Source: an uncultured Coriobacteriaceae bacterium (lineage in GTDB: Bacteria; Actinomycetota; Coriobacteriia; Coriobacteriales; Atopobiaceae). Taken from it: DNA of 64,000 bases. Positions 57,559 to 64,000 of this stretch are shown piece by piece. Location: NCBI GenBank assembly GCA_902798915.1, contig CADBYM010000001.1, forward strand, positions 186,001 to 250,000. Direction: 5' to 3'. The position numbers were made by a program, and so were the translations under genes. The notes below the pieces were generated by a model. The model saw only the letters and a program-made list of their open reading frames with translations. It did no database searches and was not told the DNA's origin. How positions within the stretch are numbered: position 1 is the first letter of the stretch; each line of letters opens with the position of its first letter.

Positions 57559-59040
57559 TCAGCGGTGGTAGAACGTGTGGCGTTCGTACTTGGGTTCGCA
57601 GCACACGTTAATCCCCAAGCTCCGGTAGAGCTTCTCGTCGGTGGGCGAAAGAATCACCGAGAAGTACGCGTCGCACCCGCGCAACTCTTCGACCGCCGCT
57701 ATCGCGCGCGCGGCATCTTGGTTGTCGACCGAGCTGATGGAGAGCGCGATGAGCGTCTCGTCCGAGTGGAGGCGCGGGTTGATGCTGTGCAGGTGATCGA
57801 TCTTGAGCCTGCAGATGGGCTCGAGTGCCTCGTTGCTCACGATGTAGGTCTTGCGGTCGATGCCGGCGACGAGCTTGAGCGCGTTGAGCAGAAGCGAGGA
57901 GGCGGCACCGAGCAGATTGCTCGTCTTTCCCGTGGCGATAGTGCCGTCGGGCAGCACCATGGCGGCGGCGGGGGCACCGGTCTGCTCCTCCTTGGCGAGT
58001 GCGGCGGCATGCGCGGGCGAGTAGTCCACGCTTATGCCAGCCTTGCCCATCAGGAGGTCGATCTTTGCGAGCGCATCGGTCCCCTCGCCCGTGCGCATGA
58101 GCTCGACGGCAGTCCAGAAGTGGCGGCGGACGATTTCGTTCGTGGCGGCGTCCTGGCACACCTTGTCGTTGATGATGCAGTTGCCCACCATGTTGACGCC
58201 CATGTCGGTGGGGGACTGGTAGGGGCTCTGACCTTGGATCTTTTCGAGCAGGGTGCGGACGACGGGGAAGGTCTCCACGTCGCGGTTGTAGTTCACGCAC
58301 ACTTCTCCGTATGCCTCGAGGTGGAACGGATCGATGATGTTACGGTCGTCGAGGTCGGCGGTTGCGGCCTCGTAGGCGATGTTTACGGGATGCTTGAGGG
58401 GAAGGTTCCACACGGGGAACGTCTCGAACTTCGCATAGCCAGCCTCGATGCCACGTATGTGCTCGTGATACAGCTGGCTCAGACAGGTGGCGAGCTTGCC
58501 CGAGCCGGGACCTGGGGCCGTCACCACCACGAGCGGACGCGTCGTTACGGCGAAGTCGTTCTTGCCGAAGCCGTCCTCGCTCACGATGAGGTTGGTGTTG
58601 GACGGATACCCGTCGATGGGGTAGTGGCGGAAGCACTCGACGCCCATGGCCTCCAGGCGGTGCTGGTATGCCTCGGCGTGTGGCTGTCCCGTGAAGCGTG
58701 TGATGGCGACCTTGTTTGCGACGATGCCCATGCCGCGGAACATGTCCATCAGGCGCAGGACGTCCTCGTCGTAGCCAATGCCGATGTCGCTGCGGCGCTT
58801 GTTGGTCTCGATGTCCTGCGCGTTGATGGCGACGATTACCTCGGCATCGTCGGCGAGCTCCTTGAGCATGCGTGCCTTGGAATCAGGGGCAAATCCCGGC
58901 AGGACGCGACTGGCATGATAGTCGTCAAAGAGCTTGCCGCCGAACTCGAGGTAGAGCTTGCCGCCGAACTCGCCGATGCGCCGTCGGATTCGCTCGGCCT
59001 GTAGGGATATGTAACGGTCGTTGTCGAAGCCTATGCGCAT
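57559..59040 (-). CDS. DUF1846 family protein
   Basis: The 493-aa cytosolic protein starts MRIGFDNDRYISLQAERIRR and contains KLYLEFGGKLFDDYHASRVLPG, VAITRFTGQPHAEAY, VVTAPGPGSGKLATCLSQLY (a P-loop-like GPGSGK) and NMVGNCIIND. These match the widespread DUF1846 family of Firmicutes and Actinobacteria. A structure of a member is known, but its reaction is not. GGGAGG precedes ATG 59040. Confidence 0.87.
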   Translation of the reverse strand: MRIGFDNDRYISLQAERIRRRIGEFGGKLYLEFGGKLFDDYHASRVLPGFAPDSKARMLKELADDAEVIVAINAQDIETNKRRSDIGIGYDEDVLRLMDMFRGMGIVANKVAITRFTGQPHAEAYQHRLEAMGVECFRHYPIDGYPSNTNLIVSEDGFGKNDFAVTTRPLVVVTAPGPGSGKLATCLSQLYHEHIRGIEAGYAKFETFPVWNLPLKHPVNIAYEAATADLDDRNIIDPFHLEAYGEVCVNYNRDVETFPVVRTLLEKIQGQSPYQSPTDMGVNMVGNCIINDKVCQDAATNEIVRRHFWTAVELMRTGEGTDALAKIDLLMGKAGISVDYSPAHAAALAKEEQTGAPAAAMVLPDGTIATGKTSNLLGAASSLLLNALKLVAGIDRKTYIVSNEALEPICRLKIDHLHSINPRLHSDETLIALSISSVDNQDAARAIAAVEELRGCDAYFSVILSPTDEKLYRSLGINVCCEPKYERHTFYHR

Positions 59041-59179
59041 GGAACCTCCCGATTCTTGACTGCCTCTAGTCTCGCACAAGTTGAGGTTTTTTTCCATTGG
59101 CGGGTCGGGAGAGATGGCCGGTGAAGGTACGGGCCTTGGCAGGATAGTCCCCCAGATGTCCGATAGCGGCGTATCGTAA

Positions 59180-59202
59180 ATTCCTACTTGCTAGGTAGGA
59201 AT
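59180..59202 (+). promoter_or_regulatory. Perfect palindrome upstream of cysK, Rrf2-like operator
   Basis: ATTCCTAC-N7-GTAGGAAT is an exact 8-bp inverted repeat. A further CCTAC...GTAGG pair follows at 59214-59235. The CCTAC/GTAGG arms resemble sites of Rrf2-family regulators (IscR/CymR type) that control cysteine genes; that assignment is inference. It lies 53 bases before the ATG, over the expected promoter. Confidence 0.55.
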
Positions 59203-59254
59203 AAAACTGTCATCCTACCATCAGTCCTTCGTAGGCACTAGATAGGAGATCATC

Positions 59255-60166
59255 ATGCAGGCAGCGCAAAACGTGGACGCACTCATTGGGAACACCCCGC
59301 TCATCGACCTCTCGTTCCTTGTGGACGGGAAGGCGCGGATTCTGGGCAAGTACGAGGCAACGAATCCCGGCGGTTCCGTGAAGGACCGCATCGCCAAGGC
59401 GATGATCGATGCCGCAGAGCGCGATGGTTCGCTCAAGCCCGGTGGCACCATCATTGAGCCGACGAGTGGCAATACCGGTGTCGGCTTGGCGATGCTTGCC
59501 GCAGCACGCGGATATCGCATGATTCTGGTGATGCCCGAGACGATGTCCGTCGAGCGCCGGAAGCTGGCCGCCTCCTATGGCGCGGAGCTTGTGCTGACGC
59601 CGGGTGCCGAGGGCATGGGTGGTGCCGTCGCCCGGGCAGACGCACTTGCGGCCGAGACCCCCGGCGCCATCGTTGCCGGACAGTTCGTGAACCCCGCCAA
59701 CCCTCAGGCCCATTACGAGACGACCGGTCCGGAGGTTTGGAGCGCCACCGAGGGTCAGGTGGCCGCAATCGTGGCCGGCGTGGGGACCGGCGGCACGATC
59801 TCGGGAACAGGGCGCTTCCTCAAAGAGAAGAACGCCGAGGTCAGGGTGGTGGCTGTGGAGCCTGCGGAGTCACAGGTGCTTGCCGGCAAGCCTGCGGGCG
59901 CTCATCGCATCCAGGGAATCGGTGCCGGATTCGTGCCCAATACCTACGATGCGAACGTCGTCGACGAGGTCCTTCCCATCTCCACCGAGGAGGCGATCGA
60001 CACCAAGAAGCAGCTCGCTTCGCGTGCCGGCCTGCTCGTCGGGATCTCTTCGGGTGCTGCTGTGGCTGCGGCCGCGCGAATCGCCCGGCGCGAGGAGTTT
60101 GCCGGCAAGACCATTGTGGCCGTGCTGCCCGACACGGGTGAGCGATACCTCTCGATGGACCTCTAG
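59255..60166 (+). CDS. cysK: Cysteine synthase A (O-acetylserine sulfhydrylase)
   Basis: The 303-aa PLP enzyme makes cysteine from O-acetylserine and sulfide. The PLP-Lys lies in NPGGSVKDRIAK (Lys43). The substrate-binding PTSGNTG, the phosphate loop GVGTGGTISGTG and the late SSGAAVAAA are all present. AGGAG lies seven bases before ATG 59255. No cysE is adjacent. The upstream palindrome suggests control by cysteine or sulfur status. Confidence 0.95.
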   Translation: MQAAQNVDALIGNTPLIDLSFLVDGKARILGKYEATNPGGSVKDRIAKAMIDAAERDGSLKPGGTIIEPTSGNTGVGLAMLAAARGYRMILVMPETMSVERRKLAASYGAELVLTPGAEGMGGAVARADALAAETPGAIVAGQFVNPANPQAHYETTGPEVWSATEGQVAAIVAGVGTGGTISGTGRFLKEKNAEVRVVAVEPAESQVLAGKPAGAHRIQGIGAGFVPNTYDANVVDEVLPISTEEAIDTKKQLASRAGLLVGISSGAAVAAAARIARREEFAGKTIVAVLPDTGERYLSMDL

Positions 60167-60259
60167 CGACGCGCTCCGCAAAGAGCGCTCTCGGATTCTG
60201 GTGTTACGAATCGGGAAACCGTGCTATCATCGCTTTGTCTTGCGATGAGAGGAGCGATG

Positions 60260-61258
60260 ATGCACATTCCCGACAACTACCTTTCTCCGGCTACGGATGC
60301 GGTGCTTGCGGTGGCGATGGTCCCCATCTGGGTTCACAGTGCGCACAAGGTGCGTGAGGAGCTCGACCAGGAGCAGGTTTCGTTCGTGGGCATGGCGGCG
60401 GCGTTCTCGTTCCTCCTCATGATGTTCAACGTGCCCCTTCCGGGGGGCACGACGGGCCACGCCGTCGGAGGGACTCTCATTGCATGCCTGCTTGGCCCCC
60501 ACGCTGCCTGCCTTGCCGTCTCGGTGGCACTGGGGATCCAAGCCCTCATCTTTGGTGACGGCGGCATACTTGCCTTTGGGGCGAACTGCTTCAACATGGC
60601 GTTCGTTCTGCCATTCGTGGGACATGCGGTGTATCAACTCGTGTTGGGTGCCAATCCTTCTGGCGCGCGTCGGGCTGTCGCGCTCTTCGTGGGAGCATAC
60701 GTTGGTCTGAACGTCGCCGCGCTGGTCGCCGCAATCGAGTTTGGTATCCAGCCGCTGCTCTTTGCCGATGCGGGAGGGCAGGCGCTGTACTGTCCGTATC
60801 CGCTCGCGGTGTCCATTCCTGCCATGTGCATACCTCACCTGTTGGTTGCGGGGGTCATCGAGGGGGTGGCGACCGTGGCGATATACGAATTCGTGGCACG
60901 CGTCGCGCCCGACGTGATGATTCGGCCCAACACCTCAATGCGGAAGGCGTCCTCGTTGCTTCCGGTTGCCGCTCTCGTGGGCATTCTCGTGGTCGCCACG
61001 CCTCTCGGCCTGCTGGCTGAGGGAACCGCGTGGGGCGAGTGGGGCGCCGACGAGATTGCGGAGACCGGAGCTGGATACGTGCCTGCCGGTATGGAGAACG
61101 GGTTCGAGTGGGAGGCGCTCATGCCCGACTACACCCTCGGCGCGCTGCCCGACGCGGTTGCGTACGTCATCTCGGCCATTGCGGGCGTGGCCCTTCTTGT
61201 GGTTGCGTTCAAGCTGCTCTCGTTGGCCGCAAGGCCGCGTGGCGCGTATGCTGGCTAG
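60260..61258 (+). CDS. nikM: Nickel ECF transporter substrate-binding component NikM with fused NikN-like domain
   Basis: ATG 60260 is chosen because CbiM/NikM proteins need Met-His at the N-terminus (here MHIPDNYLSP), and GAGAGGAG lies five bases upstream. The first about 210 residues form the membrane CbiM/NikM fold (PLPGGTTGHAVGGTL; GDGGILAFGANCFNMAF). The remainder (about 235-332) resembles NikN/CbiN, with PLGLLAEGTAWGEWG. The metal is nickel rather than cobalt by virtue of NikR in the same cluster. The next gene overlaps it by 11 bases. Confidence 0.9.
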   Translation: MHIPDNYLSPATDAVLAVAMVPIWVHSAHKVREELDQEQVSFVGMAAAFSFLLMMFNVPLPGGTTGHAVGGTLIACLLGPHAACLAVSVALGIQALIFGDGGILAFGANCFNMAFVLPFVGHAVYQLVLGANPSGARRAVALFVGAYVGLNVAALVAAIEFGIQPLLFADAGGQALYCPYPLAVSIPAMCIPHLLVAGVIEGVATVAIYEFVARVAPDVMIRPNTSMRKASSLLPVAALVGILVVATPLGLLAEGTAWGEWGADEIAETGAGYVPAGMENGFEWEALMPDYTLGALPDAVAYVISAIAGVALLVVAFKLLSLAARPRGAYAG

Positions 61259-62126
61259 TCGGAGCGAACAGGAGTCTTGCGGGAGCCGCGGGCGGGAACC
61301 GCTGCCCGAATGGCTTTTGTGCGGCTCGCCGTATGAGCCATCCACCGATCGCGACTCCTCCATGCGACGCAACGTCTTGGCCTTGACGAGGGCGCTGGTG
61401 ACGCTGCGCGCGGAGCCTGACCCCGCAGAACGACGCACAGGGGTGGATCGTGCGCTGGGCGGCGTCGCGCCGACGATTCGCCTCGTCGGCACCCTCGTGC
61501 TTGTTGCCTGCGTGAGTCTTGCGCGCAACCTCGCGTTCGCATGGCTCATGCTCGCCATTCTCCTCGTGTTGTGCGCGGTGCGCCCTGCTCACAGGATTGC
61601 ACAAATCGTCGGTCCTGCCGCACTTGCGGCACTGCTTGCGTTCCTGGTCAACATGCCTGCCGTTCTTCTTGGTCAGGCCTCGGCGCCCGTTCGCATGACG
61701 ACCAAGACGTTCGTGACGGTGGGCTACGTCGCGGGCCTCGCCCAGACCTTGGGCTCGGATGGAATGGTCGCTGCGCTGCGTGGGTTGGGCTTGGCGCCCC
61801 AGGTTGCCACGGTGGCAGACCTTGCCCTGCGCGACATCGTTGTGCTCGGTGAGGCGGCGACGTCGTTGAGCGAGGCTCTCAGTCTGCGAAGCGTGGGCAC
61901 CAACAAGGACAAGACTGCCTCCGCCGCAGGTGTCATGGGTGCCGTGTTCGTGCGGGCACAGAGGCTGGCGACAGCCAGGGCCGAGGCGATGGAGCTTCGT
62001 GGCTACGGGTTGGGCTGGGCGGATGCACGTATGCGACGCCGCCTCCGGGGCGCCGACGTCGCATACGTGCTCGCGATGGCGGCGGTTGTCGCGGCATTCG
62101 TGTACTTGGAGGGGGCGATGGCGTGA
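61248..62126 (+). CDS. nikQ: ECF transporter transmembrane component NikQ/CbiQ
   Basis: The 292-aa membrane protein couples the substrate binder to the ATPase. After an N-terminal LPEWLL segment, several helices follow. The coupling region is typical of CbiQ (DLALRDIVVLGEAATSLSEA; then FVRAQRLATARAEAMELRGY). ATG 61248 overlaps nikM by 11 bases and has no clear ribosome site, so it is probably translated by coupling. It overlaps nikO by four bases (GTGA). Confidence 0.85.
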   Translation: MLASRSEQESCGSRGREPLPEWLLCGSPYEPSTDRDSSMRRNVLALTRALVTLRAEPDPAERRTGVDRALGGVAPTIRLVGTLVLVACVSLARNLAFAWLMLAILLVLCAVRPAHRIAQIVGPAALAALLAFLVNMPAVLLGQASAPVRMTTKTFVTVGYVAGLAQTLGSDGMVAALRGLGLAPQVATVADLALRDIVVLGEAATSLSEALSLRSVGTNKDKTASAAGVMGAVFVRAQRLATARAEAMELRGYGLGWADARMRRRLRGADVAYVLAMAAVVAAFVYLEGAMA

Positions 62127-62788
62127 GCCCTCTGGTGGAGTTTTGCGACGTGCGGTTTGCCTATGCGTCCTCGCGACAATTCGCGTTGGACGGCGTGAGC
62201 TTTGCCGTCAACGAGGGTGAGGCATGTGCGCTCGTGGGTCCCAATGGTTGCGGGAAGTCCACGGCGCTACGGCTCCTCGTCGGCCTCGACCATCCCTTGT
62301 CGGGCGAGGTGCGGTTTGCCGGAGAGGCCATCGACGCATCCGCCCTGCATGACGTGCGCTTCTCCAAGCGGCTCCGGCAACGTGTGGGCCTCGTGTTCCA
62401 GGACCCCGACGTGCAGCTCTTCTGTCCCTCGGTTGCCGAGGAGGTATCGTTCGGACCGCGGCAGATGGGGCTCGCTCCCGAGGAGGTGCAACGCCGCACG
62501 GACGATTGCCTTCGGCTGTTTGACTTGGAACGATTGCGCGACCGTGCGCCATGGCGTCTCTCGGGAGGGGAGAAGCGTCGCTGCGCCATCGCCTGCGTGG
62601 TTTCGCTGGCGCCGGATTTGCTCTGCCTTGACGAGCCCACCAACGGATTGGACGACGAGAGTCGGGCGGGCATGGTGGCGTTCCTGCGCTCGTTCGTCGC
62701 GGCGGGAAAGACGGTGCTCGTCGCTACGCACGACTTGCAGCTCGTCAGCGAGCTCGGGGCCCGTACCATCAGCCTTGCGAGACGGTAG
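62123..62788 (+). CDS. nikO: ECF transporter ATPase NikO/CbiO
   Basis: The 221-aa ABC ATPase has Walker A GPNGCGKST, Q-loop VFQDPDVQLFCPSV, signature LSGGEKRRCAIA, Walker B LLCLDEPTNGLD and switch His in ATHDL. It powers nickel uptake with NikMN and NikQ. GTG 62123 overlaps the preceding stop as GTGA. NikR is encoded 83 bases downstream. Confidence 0.93.
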   Translation: MSPLVEFCDVRFAYASSRQFALDGVSFAVNEGEACALVGPNGCGKSTALRLLVGLDHPLSGEVRFAGEAIDASALHDVRFSKRLRQRVGLVFQDPDVQLFCPSVAEEVSFGPRQMGLAPEEVQRRTDDCLRLFDLERLRDRAPWRLSGGEKRRCAIACVVSLAPDLLCLDEPTNGLDDESRAGMVAFLRSFVAAGKTVLVATHDLQLVSELGARTISLARR

Positions 62789-62828
62789 AGATGTTCTGCG
62801 GGGGACGTGCTTCCCGTGGCACATCCGC

Positions 62829-62834
62829 TATACT
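62829..62834 (+). promoter_or_regulatory. nikR -10 box
   Basis: TATACT lies 37 bases before the nikR start, within the short gap after nikO, so nikR can be expressed apart from the transporter operon. No NikR-type GTATGA-N16-TCATAC palindrome is visible here or upstream of nikM. Confidence 0.4.
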
Positions 62835-62871
62835 GAACACCCACAAAGGGGGTCCGACGGGTGGAGGGATG

Positions 62872-63321
62872 ATGGCGAGCGACTTGGTGAGGTTCTCCGT
62901 TGCCATACCTATGGGGCTGCTCGAGGAGTTTGACGAGTACACGGCACGGCGCGGCATCCTGACCAACCGCTCGGAGGCGATTCGCGACCTCATGCGCGAG
63001 AAGCTCGTGGAGGATGAGCTCGCCTCGCCCGACGCGGAGGTGGTGGGGTCAATCACCATGGTGTATGACCACCACACTCCCGACTTGACGCAGCGGCTCG
63101 ATGAGGTGCAGCATGAGCACATCCCCCAAATCGTCTCGACCATGCACGTGCATCTGGACCATTGCAACTGCCTGGAGATTCTGGCCGTGCGGGGGAGGAG
63201 CGCAGACGTGCACGATCTTGCCGATCGCCTGCTGGGCATCAAGGGTGTGCGCCATGGGAGCCTAGCCTGCACGGCGACGACCTCGTCCATGGGACACCAT
63301 CACGAGCACCGGCATGAGTGA
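62872..63321 (+). CDS. nikR: Nickel-responsive regulator NikR
   Basis: The 149-aa protein has an N-terminal ribbon-helix-helix (DLVRFSVAIPMGLLEEFDEY; RSEAIRDLMREKLVE) and a C-terminal ACT-like nickel-binding domain. The metal ligands are present: QHEHI, HVHLDHCNCLE. The His-rich end GHHHEHRHE is extra. It represses nickel uptake when nickel is plentiful. ATG 62872 (or the ATG just before, 62869) follows GGAGGG. Confidence 0.93.
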   Translation: MASDLVRFSVAIPMGLLEEFDEYTARRGILTNRSEAIRDLMREKLVEDELASPDAEVVGSITMVYDHHTPDLTQRLDEVQHEHIPQIVSTMHVHLDHCNCLEILAVRGRSADVHDLADRLLGIKGVRHGSLACTATTSSMGHHHEHRHE

Positions 63322-63323
63322 GG

Positions 63324-63359
63324 AGGTGGGCGGGACCGCCATTGCAGTCTCGCCCACCT
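63324..63359. terminator. Hairpin after nikR
   Basis: AGGTGGGCGGGAC (63324-63336) pairs with GTCTCGCCCACCT (63347-63359, one G-U). T-C-A follows. It lies between nikR and the convergent partial gene. Confidence 0.75.
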
Positions 63360-63406
63360 TCAACGTGTGCCTCATGGCTCAATGAGCAACCGTCTCGAAG
63401 TGCTTC

Positions 63407-64000
63407 CTACCAGTCGCTGCTCCAATCGGTGGCGCTGGAGTCCCATGAGTCGGATGAGCTCCAACTCCAATCGTCATCGTCCCAATCGTCGTCGTCGCTG
63501 CTGCTTGAACTTGATTCACTGGGAGGGTCGTAGTATTGCGAGTTCGAGAAGTCGCTCGTGCCCGACGAGGAATCCCACGAGTTGCCCTGCCAGTACTCGT
63601 CAACGTTCTCGGTCAGTGGGGTGGGAGGGCTGGGGTCTGGCTGCCATGTGTTGCTGTACGAGTCGTAGAAGTACCAGTCGTTGTCTTGGAAATAGTACGA
63701 GGTATTGTTATAGCTGTAGTATCCGCGCGACGGCAGGCGCGAGAGCGCGTAGATGCCGCCGACGAGTACGGTCGCGAAGGCGATGATGACGAGGATGCCC
63801 GCGAAGCGCGTCTTGCGCTGGGCCTTCTGCACCTTCTGCGTGCCCAAGCGGTTCTTTTGGTTCGCCACCTCGCTCTTCATCTTTTGGTACAGCTCGTTGA
63901 CGGCGTAGGCCTCGTCCTTTCCGCGGTAGCGAATCGCGCGGGTGCCATCGGCCTTGTTCTTGTACACGACGAAGTCGAGGCCGTCCTGGTAGATGCCGAA
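63407..64000 (-). CDS. Membrane protein with Trp/Asp/Ser-rich tail (5' end outside window)
   Basis: The frame is open to the window edge (upstream residues read FGIYQDGLDFV before VYKNKADGTR), so the start lies outside. A charged cytosolic part (about 1-65 of the visible sequence; GKDEAYAVNELYQKMKSEVA) leads to a membrane helix (GILVIIAFATVLVGGIYAL). An extracellular part rich in Tyr, Trp, Ser and Asp (YYSYNNTSYYFQDNDWYFYD; SSSDDDDWDDDDWSW) ends ATDWSSDW. No family recognised. The extreme tail may bind cations or wall polymers. Confidence 0.75.
   Translation of the reverse strand, partial: FGIYQDGLDFVVYKNKADGTRAIRYRGKDEAYAVNELYQKMKSEVANQKNRLGTQKVQKAQRKTRFAGILVIIAFATVLVGGIYALSRLPSRGYYSYNNTSYYFQDNDWYFYDSYSNTWQPDPSPPTPLTENVDEYWQGNSWDSSSGTSDFSNSQYYDPPSESSSSSSDDDDWDDDDWSWSSSDSWDSSATDWSSDW

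Noticed and set aside
60180..60259. NikR operator upstream of nikM
   Set aside because: No GTATGA-N16-TCATAC-like dyad can be seen; only a TATCAT -10 candidate.

Overview
The window looks like chromosomal DNA of a GC-rich actinobacterium, most likely class Coriobacteriia (Olsenella/Atopobium-like). This rests on gene content and codon style: a ClpB/Hsp20 pair, a four-repeat S1, RlmI, a Glu111-type MetA, repeat-rich secreted proteins, Shine-Dalgarno-led genes with many ATGA overlaps, and near-perfect intergenic hairpins mostly lacking U-tracts. The taxonomic call is inference; no rRNA or tRNA gene is present to confirm it.

Layout. 1-5.7 kb: 3' end of clpB, an orphan PASTA membrane protein, two small proteins, hsp20 and a WalJ-like hydrolase. 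5.8-13.2 kb: tilS, a large secreted transglutaminase-like protein, dinB and rpsA. 13.2-17.1 kb: a small Leu-rich leader ORF, leuA, dCMP deaminase, and the tightly overlapping operon engB-GNAT-zinc-ribbon. 17.1-24 kb: an RHH/PIN toxin-antitoxin pair, polA, rnhA, a graveyard of glycosyltransferase and membrane-protein fragments, tadA and a second RHH/PIN pair. 23.8-29.3 kb: two ferredoxin-type aldo/keto reductases, an iron alcohol dehydrogenase, a TRIC-type channel protein and an Mbeg1-like hydrolase. 29.5-38.8 kb: a DEAD-box helicase with a large basic insert, RlmI-like methyltransferase, a surface protein with InlB-type repeats, metA and an acyl-CoA ligase.

38.9-47.8 kb is the most unusual block: an ECF sigma/anti-sigma pair, an EAL-PAS protein, a cytosolic LacI-type ligand-binding domain fused to GGDEF, a secreted GERPELP-repeat protein, and a GGDEF protein fused to ferredoxin and [FeFe]-hydrogenase-like iron-sulfur domains. 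Together they suggest a c-di-GMP network reading a small ligand and redox or hydrogen state. 48-57 kb: a GH2 glycosidase, a YdcF-like protein, and a potassium region with an intact kup, a KdpDE-like two-component system and a second kup broken by an internal deletion. TTTAT-type direct repeats with an 11-bp period lie upstream of both kup genes. 57-64 kb: two small proteins, a DUF1846 protein, cysK behind a strong palindrome, a nickel ECF transporter (NikMN, NikQ, NikO) with NikR, and a membrane protein with a Trp/Asp/Ser-rich tail running off the window.
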